Below, one piece after another: positions 1 to 6,280 of a stretch of 8,013 nucleotides of DNA. Numbering within the stretch: position 1 is the stretch's first letter; every line of letters starts with the position of its first letter. The position numbers and the translations under genes are program-made. This DNA is from Sphingomonadales bacterium (GTDB lineage Bacteria > Pseudomonadota > Alphaproteobacteria > Sphingomonadales > Sphingomonadaceae): contig JADKHG010000011.1 of NCBI GenBank assembly GCA_016721875.1, positions 1 to 8,013 on the forward strand, read 5' to 3'. The notes beneath the pieces are model-generated. The model had not been told where the DNA came from. It searched no databases and saw nothing but the letters and a program-made list of their open reading frames with translations.

Positions 1-793
1 CCGTCTTGTTGATCCGACCGATGACGAGCTGGTTGCTTATGAGCTGAAGGCTGCCCGCAAAAAGGTTGGCTCTAAGCAGCGCCAGGCGCTCGGTTTGCGG
101 TTCAAGGGCGATGTCGTCGATCTGGATGGGCCGGAGGCTGCCTTGTCGCTCAAAACCCTCCTTAAGGCGTGCAGGCGTGGCAGCTACGGCCGTTTGGATG
201 CTTTGGCCCTCCGGAACATTGCCATGCTGCGTGTTGCCTATGATACCGGGCTACGCCGATCGGAGCTGGTGCGGGTCGAAGTGGCGCACATCGAGGGACC
301 AGATTCCGATGGGGCAGGGCGGTTGTTCATTCCGTTCAGCAAGACTGACCAGGAGGGGGAAGGGGATTATGCCTTTCTCTCGCCGGCGACGATGTCGGCG
401 CTCAAAGACTGGCTAAGCGAAGGGCGTCTCAAAACCGGTCCGGTCTTTTGCCAGATCAAAACGCATTTTGATGGCTCAATTGCCATGATCTGCAAAAATG
501 CGCTGCATCCGAATTCGGTTGGCGAGATCTATAAACGGCTCGTTCGCACCGCGCATGAGCGCGGTTTGTTGGGGCAGATGGGAGAAGTTGAGCTTGAGCG
601 GGTGGTCAAGAGCATATCAAGTCATTCGATCCGTGTAGGTGTCGCACAGGACAATTTTGCGGCCGAGGAAAGTTTAGGGGCCATCATGCAAGCCTACCGG
701 TGGAAGGATCCTCGAACAGTGCTCCGCTATGGAGAGAAGCTTGCGGTGCGCGGAGGGGCGAGTGCGAGGATGGCAAAGCGTTTCGCTCAGTGA
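1..793 (+). CDS. Tyrosine recombinase/integrase, 5' end outside window
   Basis: Site-specific DNA recombinase of the tyrosine (phage integrase) family; it breaks and rejoins DNA through a 3'-phosphotyrosine intermediate. The frame is open from base 2, so the gene begins before the window; 263 C-terminal residues are visible, including the whole catalytic domain. The catalytic residues can be placed: Arg in TGLRRSEL (254-256), the hairpin Lys in FSKTD (341-343), the HSIR box (His 623-625, Arg 632-634), Trp in YRWKDP in the usual His/Trp position (701-703), and the nucleophile Tyr in LRYGE (728-730). The domain is therefore complete and probably active. The sequence resembles a recombinase group I remember from sphingomonads, which is recall and not a search. 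It ends 72 bases before the R-M operon on the same strand and is the best candidate for the enzyme that moved this island. No att site can be identified. Confidence 0.9.
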   Translation, partial: RLVDPTDDELVAYELKAARKKVGSKQRQALGLRFKGDVVDLDGPEAALSLKTLLKACRRGSYGRLDALALRNIAMLRVAYDTGLRRSELVRVEVAHIEGPDSDGAGRLFIPFSKTDQEGEGDYAFLSPATMSALKDWLSEGRLKTGPVFCQIKTHFDGSIAMICKNALHPNSVGEIYKRLVRTAHERGLLGQMGEVELERVVKSISSHSIRVGVAQDNFAAEESLGAIMQAYRWKDPRTVLRYGEKLAVRGGASARMAKRFAQ

Positions 794-802
794 GCCAGCG
801 GC

Positions 803-830
803 TTGACATTGTGTCGACGTGTCGACACAT
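803..830 (+). promoter_or_regulatory. Candidate promoter of the R-M operon
   Basis: A perfect TTGACA (803-808) lies 57 bases before the first gene of the operon. With a 16-base spacer the -10 would be ACACAT (825-830), which is weak, so only the -35 is convincing. The spacer holds two GTCGAC sites. Any protein bound there, or methylation of those sites, would sit within the RNA polymerase footprint. Confidence 0.4.
810..829. promoter_or_regulatory. 20-base dyad with two GTCGAC sites; probable operator
   Basis: The left arm TGTGTCGAC (810-818) and right arm GTCGACACA (821-829) are perfect reverse complements separated by GT. Each arm contains GTCGAC (813-818 and 821-826), the sequence recognised by the characterised XamI enzyme. 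The dyad starts two bases after the TTGACA box. It could be bound by the RHH-like protein encoded just downstream, by the methyltransferase itself, or both. That it is an operator is inference; the symmetry and site content are seen directly. Confidence 0.55.
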
Positions 831-842
831 GTTGCGAACACT

Positions 843-852
843 GAGTCGACTC
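843..852. promoter_or_regulatory. 10-base palindrome with third GTCGAC site
   Basis: GAGTCGACTC is a perfect palindrome around GTCGAC (845-850). It ends just before the ribosome-binding purines of the first operon gene (AAGGAAGAG, 854-862), so it probably lies in the 5' untranslated region or close to the transcription start. It may be a second regulatory site. Confidence 0.4.
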
Positions 853-865
853 GAAGGAAGAGTTA

Positions 866-1030
866 ATGCCGGAAGGTCAGGGTTCACAAATTGTCGGTTT
901 TAGGCTCGACACTGAACTTGCACGCAAAGTGAAGGCAGAGGCAGGCCGTCGAGGTATTCGTTTGAACGTTTTGTTTGAAGAGCTGTGGGCCGGTTACGAG
1001 AAGCAGGCCAAGGCTGTGCCAAAGAAATGA
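866..1030 (+). CDS. Small ribbon-helix-helix-like protein heading the XamI-type R-M operon
   Basis: A 54-residue ORF. The start is ATG 866, preceded by AAGGA (854-858) at a 7-base spacing. The pattern fits a ribbon-helix-helix DNA-binding protein: a short beta strand with alternating residues (QIVGFRLD, residues 8-15), helix A (TELARKVKAEAGRRG, 16-30), a turn, and helix B (LNVLFEELWAGYEKQ, 33-47). RHH proteins dimerise and place the paired strand in the major groove, often at inverted repeats. The stop codon overlaps the methyltransferase start (ATGA, 1027-1030), implying translational coupling, and a 20-base dyad lies just upstream. I infer an autoregulator or controller of the R-M operon. 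An accessory partner of the methyltransferase is possible. The coding call is strong; the fold call is moderate and comes from pattern only. Confidence 0.75.
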   Translation: MPEGQGSQIVGFRLDTELARKVKAEAGRRGIRLNVLFEELWAGYEKQAKAVPKK

Positions 1031-2606
1031 TTATCCAGACGGAACGCGACCTGATCGCCTTGGCGCTGGCGCTTTTGCCGCCGCGATTAACAATAACGGC
1101 AGTGGAGCAGGCTGCTTGCAGGGGCATACGGCCATATCGAAATGTTAGCGTCACGAACGAAGTTCGCGCCAGTATCTTAAGCGGCAATGATCCGCTAGGG
1201 AGATGCTTTTGCGCGCGTTAGATCAGCAGCCGTTCGCCGGGCAGATGGGGCGACTTACACGCCAGCCCCCATAATTGCTTCTATGACCGCATGGGCGGCC
1301 TCAGAAGGTGAGCCAACTCGCGTTGTTGACGCTGGTGCTGGGTCTGGACGCTTTTACTTGCTGCAGGTCTGCTGTTCCCAAGGCGCATGGTGGCTATCGA
1401 ATATGATCCAGTTGCCGCCTTACTCCTTCGCGCCCATCTGACTCTTCTCGGGTTGATTTGTCGGTCGACTATTATGGTTGAAGATTATCGACTTGCATCG
1501 GTTCCAAAAATTGAGGGCAAGACGCTATTCATCGGCAACCCGCCTTATGTTCGGCACCATCTGATCGACGAAAGTGCCAAACAGTGGTTCGGCGAGGTAG
1601 CTGCGAGTTATGGCGTGAAAGCTAGCAAGCTCGCAGGGCTGCATATCCACTTTTATCTTCGCACACTCCAGCTCGCCCAGCCCGGTGATTACGGGGTATT
1701 TATTACCTCCTCTGAATGGCTCGATGTGAACTATGGATCAGCTCTGCGAAAGTTGCTCGCAAGCGAACTAGGGGGCGTCGCGCTTCACGTTCTTGATCCC
1801 GCAGCCATGCCTTTTGCCGACGCAATAACCACAGGCGCGATAACTTGTTTTCGCGTTGGTCGGCGTCCAAAACAATTCAGGGTTCGAGCGGTAGAATCGC
1901 TGGACCAGCTTAATGGGCTTTCGTCTGGACGATTGGTGCCTTGGGCGACGGTTGAAGCTGCCAATCGATGGTCCATTATTATCCGTCCGGGGCCAGCGGT
2001 CCCCTGCGGGCTATATCGAACTGGGCGAACTTTGTCAGGTACATCGAGGCAGCGTCACAGGACACAATGACATATGGATCGCCGGAGACCATACCACTGC
2101 ACTTCCGTTGGACGTGCTCACCCCCACAGTCACCAAAGCTCGTGACCTTATTCGTGCGGGAGACAACCTCATCGATGATATGGAACTTCGTAAGGTTGTG
2201 GACCTTCCGGCGGATCTTGACGAGTTGCCTGCGGCGACGCGTGCCAGTGTCAAAAAATTTCTGGTTTGGGCTAAGAAACACGGTGCCGATAAATCCTATA
2301 CGGCGCGCAACCGCCGTGCTTGGTGGTCGATAGGACTTAAAGCTCCGGCGCCGATCATATGCACCTATATGGCGCGCCGTTCACCTGCCTTCGTCCGAAA
2401 TCTCTGTGAGGCACGGCACATCAATATTGCTCATGGCCTACCCGCGTGATCCTGCGACGGCTTCGCAGCTCGATCTGTTAGCTGGATGGCTCCGCAAAAA
2501 TGTCAGCGTCGAAAGTGGGCGAACCTATGCAGGTGGTTTGACGAAGTTCGAGCCCAAGGAAATTGAGCGGATTGCTGTGCCTAGACTTGAAAATATGCCA
2601 ATATGA
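1027..2606 (+). pseudogene. XamI-type adenine-specific DNA methyltransferase, frame-disrupted
   Basis: By family, this enzyme methylates adenine in the sequence cut by the downstream endonuclease (GTCGAC for XamI) and protects the host. It starts at ATG 1027 within the previous gene's stop. Following frames across the breaks gives about 526 residues: an N-terminal helical part; a YTPAPI segment (1256-1273); SAM motif I DAGAGSGRF (1328-1354); acidic motif VAIEYDP (1390-1410); catalytic NPPY (1537-1548); a probable target-recognition region containing ELGELCQVHRG and VTGHN; and a C-terminal NIAHG..YPRD block. The order (motif I, NPPY, recognition region) is the gamma-type order. Breaks: one base lost in GGG 1198-1200, GGGG 1247-1250 and TTTT 1352-1355; one gained in GGGG 1989-1992; +1 or -2 near 2437-2440. 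As written it would make no full enzyme. Sequencing error is a serious alternative to true decay, because the active endonuclease would kill an unprotected host. Confidence 0.85.
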
Positions 2607-3523
2607 AATCACCGCCTCAATGGACGGAGGCCGAGCTGACTGTCGAGGCCAGCAAATCGCGTCAGCTTTTTATTGACGAGCGATTGAAGGAACCTTTGGA
2701 ACGCTGGATCTCTACCTTTGCAAAATATGAGATGCAATTTCAGCGCCTTTTTAATGAATATGGTGTCGCTAATCCGTCATCGTTAACTCCCGAACAGCTA
2801 GCGGCAGTTTTCAGGGATCAGCTTGGCGACGCGCTGCGTTATTTGGCTGGGCCGCCAATCTCAGCCGATGACTTAAAAGTCCTTGCGGACGCGTCGCTCG
2901 CCCCCGGCGTGATCGCAGCAAACCCAGACCAGGCACAGCGAATACTCGATACGATATTGATCGCAGTCGATCCTTTGCGCTTTCCGTGGATTGCTGAGGA
3001 TCGCGAGCCAACGGCTGAAGAGCGGACAGTGGCGATTGTAGCGAGCGCAGCCCTAATCACAGCGCAGCGTGTGTCTACTGATCGGCGTAACCTTGGAAAG
3101 GAAGCGCAGGAATCGGCAGTGAAGGCGTTTCTTACCGATATGGGGTTCAAGAATGCGGGTACGCGGGTCATTAACACTCTCGCTGATGCCCCCGAAAAGG
3201 GCGAATTCTGTGGGGAAGCGTTGGTAGGAAGTAGGAAGGCAGATATTCCGGTTCGTTTGTTCGATGGTCGCCTTATGCCGATAGAGTGCAAGGTCTCCAA
3301 CAGCGCCACCAACAGTGTTAAACGCATCAACAATGATGCAGCCGTGAAAGCCGGAATTTGGCATCGAGAGTTCGGTACCAACCAGATCGTACCTGTTGCG
3401 ATGTTGTCCGGCGTATTCAAGGTCCGTAATCTGAAGCAAGCACAGACTGGCGGCCTTACACTGTTTTGGGCGCACGATCTGGCCCGAATGCAAGAATTTG
3501 TCGAGAGTACTAAGACCGGCTAA
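2603..3523 (+). CDS. XamI-family type II restriction endonuclease
   Basis: Cuts unmodified DNA, by family at GTCGAC. It is an intact 306-residue ORF whose ATG overlaps the methyltransferase stop (ATGA, 2603-2606). The N-terminus, with its WTEAEL...ERLKEPLE pattern (residues 7-34), matches what I recall of the XamI restriction enzyme family. A PD-(D/E)xK active site can be placed in the C-terminal half: Asp214 in RKADIPV, then Glu228-x-Lys230 in MPIECKV, with Glu201 or Glu205 upstream as a further candidate metal ligand. All key residues are present, so the enzyme looks functional. There is no obvious own promoter or Shine-Dalgarno sequence, so expression probably depends on coupling to methyltransferase translation. 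The gene includes A+T-rich stretches (2701-2760 is 22/60 G+C), unlike the catabolic half (7321-7380 is 36/60); these are two hand-picked lines, not a survey. The exact recognition sequence is inferred from the family. Confidence 0.88.
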   Translation: MKSPPQWTEAELTVEASKSRQLFIDERLKEPLERWISTFAKYEMQFQRLFNEYGVANPSSLTPEQLAAVFRDQLGDALRYLAGPPISADDLKVLADASLAPGVIAANPDQAQRILDTILIAVDPLRFPWIAEDREPTAEERTVAIVASAALITAQRVSTDRRNLGKEAQESAVKAFLTDMGFKNAGTRVINTLADAPEKGEFCGEALVGSRKADIPVRLFDGRLMPIECKVSNSATNSVKRINNDAAVKAGIWHREFGTNQIVPVAMLSGVFKVRNLKQAQTGGLTLFWAHDLARMQEFVESTKTG

Positions 3524-3565
3524 CGATCGCAATTCTAATATGTTGGGGCAATCGTATCCGGTCTT
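3512..3565. repeat. Long inverted repeat over the endonuclease stop codon
   Basis: AAGACCGG (3512-3519) pairs with CCGGTCTT (3558-3565), and ACGAT (3523-3527) pairs with ATCGT (3551-3555) inside it. The structure includes the endonuclease stop codon TAA (3521-3523). It overlaps the 3545-3574 hairpin, so the two folds exclude each other in RNA. Confidence 0.4.
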
Positions 3566-3577
3566 GGTTGCCCCTTT
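3545..3577 (+). terminator. Terminator-like hairpin after the R-M operon
   Basis: GGGGCAA (3545-3551) and TTGCCCC (3568-3574) form a perfect 7-bp stem around a 16-base loop and are followed by TTTCATT, a short imperfect T tract. It lies 21 bases after the endonuclease stop, in the right place and orientation to end the R-M transcript. Confidence 0.5.
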
Positions 3578-3613
3578 CATTGTTGCAACGTGTACCATAT
3601 TTTGTTCCAAACG

Positions 3614-3958
3614 ATGGGAATGTCGTCGATTCGGCCCCTGCCATTGTCAAACTGCGAGACGCTCGCAGAGATGTTGGTGTCCGGCAGGGAGGCTTTTGCT
3701 TGGTGTCACGAATGTGGGCTGCAGCGGCAGATTGACATTGAGCAACTGTCCGCGAGGGTAGGGGAACAATATTCCCTCATCAATCGCCGAAGCCCTTGCC
3801 CTGAATGCGGCGCTTGGATGCGCTTTCATTATCGACAGGCTGCCTTATACCCGATGTGGGAGCATATCGCATTCTCCGGCGATTTTCTTTGGGAACGCGC
3901 AGCTGCTTCTGTCGGCAGAAAAACACTCAATCTCCCAAAGGATGCTCGCGCAGCTTAA
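3614..3958 (+). CDS. Small zinc-ribbon-like protein of unknown function
   Basis: A protein of about 112-114 residues with two CxxC pairs about 27 residues apart: CHEC (3704-3715) and CPEC (3797-3808). This is the layout of a single four-cysteine zinc ribbon. Hydrophobic and aromatic residues follow (WMRFHYRQ). I recall similar short proteins near mobile elements in alphaproteobacteria but know no function. Starts ATG 3614 and ATG 3620 are both possible; an upstream in-frame GTG (3590) would add eight residues, and no start has a good Shine-Dalgarno sequence. It follows the R-M operon on the same strand, after a terminator-like hairpin, so it is probably transcribed separately. It is intact. 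Possible roles are DNA or RNA binding; nothing ties it firmly to the R-M system. Confidence 0.65.
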   Translation: MGMSSIRPLPLSNCETLAEMLVSGREAFAWCHECGLQRQIDIEQLSARVGEQYSLINRRSPCPECGAWMRFHYRQAALYPMWEHIAFSGDFLWERAAASVGRKTLNLPKDARAA

Positions 3959-4007
3959 TCGTTCGACTTTCGTTCTCTCTTAGCGTTGTTTAGCGTACCA
4001 TCAACGC
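3959..4007. other. Probable junction between the island and the catabolic cluster
   Basis: Between the zinc-ribbon stop and the first recognisable monooxygenase codons there is no coding signal. The stretch contains a 7-base direct repeat, TTAGCGT, at 3980-3986 and 3990-3996. The monooxygenase downstream lacks its N-terminal domain, so the break point of an insertion or deletion should lie here. Confidence 0.35.
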
Positions 4008-5165
4008 TCTGCCCTCAACAGCGAAATCGCCAGCATGGTCTGGTCTGGCGATCATTGGGATATCGAGACCAAGGACGGGCACAAGGACAGCGCTCATGTC
4101 GCGATCATGGCGACAGGCGTGCTGCATCATCCAAAGATTCCCGATATAAAGGGGCTCGAAAGCTTCGCCGGTCGCGCGATGCATACAGCCCAGTGGGATA
4201 CTGCCATCGATCTGACCGGTAAGAGCATAGGCGTGATTGGAAACGGGTCGACCGGCGTGCAGATGGTTACCCATCTCGGCAAGCATGGCCATGATATTGT
4301 CCATTTCCAGCGGTCTCCGCAATGGATCATGCCACACCCCAATTTCGAATATAGCGAAGAAGACAAGGCGAGGTTCCGCGCCAGCGTCGAGGCCATGATG
4401 CCATTCGCTATGACGAGACCTATTGAGCCAATATCCGCCGTTTTTACTTCGGGCATCACCGATTTTGATAGCCCGCAGATCCATGAGATTGAGGAGATTT
4501 GCCGCAATTTCCTGGAAAACGCGGTCGTCGATCCGGTGCTGCGTGAGAAGTTGCGCCCCACCTATAAGGCCGCGTGCAAGCGGCTTATCTATTCTTACGA
4601 TTATTACAGCGTCGCCCAGATGCCCAATGTCGAAACCATCGTTTCCGGTATCAAGGAGATCGTACCCGAAGGAGTGATCGACAATGACGGTATATTGCAC
4701 CCGCTCGACATATTGGCGCTGGCAACCGGCTTCCATACCGATCGCTTTGTCCGCCTGATCTCGATCAAGGGCCTGAACGGCCGCGATATTGAGGATGCTT
4801 GGGCGGAACGCTGTGCCGCCTATGGCCATCTCCATCCCCGATTTCCCGAACCTTCTCTTCAACGGGCCAAGTTCGCCTGTAGGAAACTTCTCGTTGATCG
4901 ACGTAGCCGAACGGCAATGGGGATATGTCGCGCAACTTCTGGATCGGTGTCGAGCAGCAACGCCAGCGGCATTGTTGCCAGCAAGGCAGCCTTGACGATT
5001 ATGAAGATCGTCGGATAAAGGCCGCAAAGGCAACGATCTTTGGATCAGGCTGCACAAGCTGGTACCTAGACAAGACCGGCGTTCCTGATCACCTGGCCCT
5101 GGGATTATGATGCCTTTGCCGACGCCATGGCAAAGCCCGATTTTGATGCTTTCGATATGGTATAA
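4008..5165 (+). pseudogene. Flavin-containing (Baeyer-Villiger type) monooxygenase, N-terminus missing and 3' frame-disrupted
   Basis: Family members use FAD, NADPH and O2 to insert oxygen next to a carbonyl or oxidise heteroatoms. In the main open stretch from ATG 4035 I see the ATG motif before HHPKIP (residues 26-36), the Baeyer-Villiger fingerprint FAGRAMHTAQWD (44-55, FxGxxxHxxxW), the NADPH Rossmann motif GVIGNGSTG (66-74) and a later ATGFHTD. The N-terminal FAD Rossmann domain, roughly 130-150 residues, is absent. Homology seems to reach back only to about 4008. Past 4823 the frame changes repeatedly: +1 at GG 4824-4825, -1 near 4957, one G lost at 4994, and +1 or -2 near 5087. The final frame runs to TAA 5163-5165 through GCTSWYLDK and WPWDYDAFA, which match the usual C-terminus. 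Loss of the FAD domain makes this a dead gene whatever the status of the 3' indels. The full family length is about 500-550 residues. Confidence 0.85.
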
Positions 5166-5185
5166 AACAGGGGCCTAGTGCCCCT
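5161..5185 (-). terminator. Rho-independent terminator of the minus-strand SnoaL operon
   Basis: On the minus strand AGGGGC, a 5-base loop and GCCCCT form a perfect 6-bp stem (5185-5169), followed by GTTTTATA. This is a classic terminator in the minus direction. The stop codon of the last SnoaL-like gene (5175-5177) is in the loop. Its T tract overlaps the end of the convergent monooxygenase remnant. Confidence 0.65.
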
Positions 5186-5711
5186 CAATACCATTCCAGC
5201 CATTTGCTGTGTCGATCCGCGCTTCCGGTTTGCGTCCCGTTTTCGCCAATAGGTGAAAGCTCAGCCGCTCGTCCGCAGGGATCGGGCGGGCGATTTCGTA
5301 AACCCGGTCATATTCGCTATGGGCGATTTTCCAGCCGTCCGCAGTCCGCACGTAGCGATCGCGGTAGATCGCGGTTCCGATCGTGTCTTCCTGCCGAATC
5401 GGATCGATGAACCGATCCTCGAGATACCATGTGCCCTCGGCACTGTCGGGTCCGGTAAAGCCGATCTCCGGGCAATGGCCGGGATGCTGGGCAACAATAT
5501 CGCTGTTGAATGCACTGCCGATAAAATCGACCATGTTCTGCCGCCCCTGAAGCTTCGCGCGGTAGCCGCCTCCGCGATAGTCAATCGTCACATCCTCAGT
5601 GAACACGCTGGCCAATTCAAGCTCGTTTCCGGTATCGATCGAACGGAAATAGCGGTGCTTGAGTTGTTTGATATCCTCAACGTCAGAGAGTTGCTGGAGG
5701 GTGAAGGGCAT
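5175..5711 (-). CDS. SnoaL-like / NTF2-fold protein (178 residues)
   Basis: An intact ORF from ATG (5711-5709) to TAG (5177-5175). The N-terminal helix with IKQLKHRYFRSIDTG (residues 14-28), followed by VFTEDVTIDYRGGG (36-49) and the late strands IYRDRYVRTADGWKIAHSEYDR, is the pattern of the SnoaL-like members of the NTF2 cone-fold superfamily. These are small cytoplasmic proteins acting as dehydratases, isomerases or hydrolases, or of unknown role, and are common in steroid and aromatic catabolic clusters. Its start overlaps the stop of the upstream SnoaL gene (TAATG), and GGGGAGG (5725-5719) sits 7 bases before the ATG, so the two are coupled. A terminator follows at once. The catalytic residues cannot be assigned, so the reaction is unknown. 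Confidence 0.85.
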   Translation of the reverse strand: MPFTLQQLSDVEDIKQLKHRYFRSIDTGNELELASVFTEDVTIDYRGGGYRAKLQGRQNMVDFIGSAFNSDIVAQHPGHCPEIGFTGPDSAEGTWYLEDRFIDPIRQEDTIGTAIYRDRYVRTADGWKIAHSEYDRVYEIARPIPADERLSFHLLAKTGRKPEARIDTANGWNGIEGH

Positions 5712-6212
5712 TATGCGGCCTCCCCGAAACTGGCGGGGGGATCGCCCATCACGGCGACCGTTGTGGCACCCGCATCATCGACCGAATGGATCAGGCAGGA
5801 AAGCCGCCGCGAACGCGTTTCGGCGATCCACCAGCGGCCATCCTGCTTCACATAGACATCGTCATATTCTACGCCCATCTGCGTCAGCGTCTTGGTCGCC
5901 AAGTTGATGTTATGAAAGAATAGCGACCACTGCCCCGTCGCGCGGATATCGCTTTCGAAAGTCACGATGCCGTTCGCACCATGGTGGATATCGAATATCC
6001 CCGGCGCAGCCCATTTGGGAATAGATGGCGACAAAATCGTCACGATTGTCGAACGGCGGGAAGCCGTCATAGGCAATCACCGCGCCAGTCGGCAGCAGGC
6101 AGTCGCGAACGGATTCAGGATCCTTGCTGTCGCAGGCGCGAAGGTAGCGCGCCTTGAGGTCGCGGATAGCGCGATCATCCTCCAATCTCTGCAATCTTTC
6201 TTCGATTCCCAT
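5711..6212 (-). pseudogene. Second SnoaL-like / NTF2-fold protein, one frame break
   Basis: First gene of the minus-strand pair. ATG (6212-6210) has an excellent ribosome site, AAAGGAG (6227-6221), 8 bases upstream. The N-terminal part (LEDDRAIRDLKARYLRACDS, then AVIAYDGFPPFDNRDDFVAIYSQMG) and the C-terminal part (GIFDIHHGANGIVTFESDIR to WWIAETRSRR) are two halves of one NTF2-fold protein of about 166 residues. They lie in different frames, with the break near 6003-6006 inside a GC-rich run; one extra base or two lost bases would explain it. Apart from that break the protein is well preserved up to its TAA (5713-5711), which overlaps the next gene's ATG. It may work with its neighbour as a pair of related or hetero-oligomeric subunits, which is inference. 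Confidence 0.8.
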
Positions 6213-6224
6213 CCCGCTTTCTCC

Positions 6225-6258
6225 TTTGCGTAGAGAATGAAGTCAGTTATTACGCAAA
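6225..6258. promoter_or_regulatory. Dyad operator candidate in the divergent promoter region
   Basis: TTTGCGTA (6225-6232) and TACGCAAA (6251-6258) are perfect inverted repeats. Extended to 16-base half sites (6225-6240 and 6243-6258) the arms match at 12 of 16 positions around a 2-base centre. The dyad lies between the divergent SnoaL and SDR genes and overlaps the SnoaL ribosome site, so a bound dimer could control both directions. No regulator gene is visible in the window. Confidence 0.5.
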
Positions 6259-6270
6259 TCAAGGTTTAAT

Positions 6271-6275
6271 GGAGG
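6271..6275 (+). promoter_or_regulatory. Ribosome-binding site that sets the SDR start
   Basis: GGAGG lies 5 bases before ATG 6281. It favours this start over the in-frame ATG 6269, which overlaps the purine run and has no ribosome site of its own. Confidence 0.7.
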
Positions 6276-6280
6276 AACAG

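Noticed and set aside
810..852. CRISPR array or tandem-repeat locus
   Set aside because: The repeats are only three short GTCGAC-centred palindromes without spacers of regular length; an operator is more likely. No CRISPR array, tRNA or rRNA was recognised anywhere in the window.
985..1221. Separate 78-residue gene at 985-1221
   Set aside because: Its upstream part is an out-of-frame reading of the RHH-like gene, and its downstream part is the N-terminus of the methyltransferase starting at ATG 1027.
1198..2440. Programmed ribosomal frameshifting in the methyltransferase
   Set aside because: Five shifts in mixed directions in one gene, without clear slippery heptamers, are not compatible with a programmed mechanism, and similar breaks occur in unrelated genes nearby.
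2839..3610. Two minus-strand open frames of 185-193 residues
   Set aside because: They are antisense to the intact endonuclease, whose PD-(D/E)xK motif and operon position are convincing.
3990..5057. 355-residue open frame on the minus strand
   Set aside because: It lies antisense to the monooxygenase, whose plus-strand reading has clear BVMO and Rossmann motifs. The minus-strand protein shows no recognisable domain.
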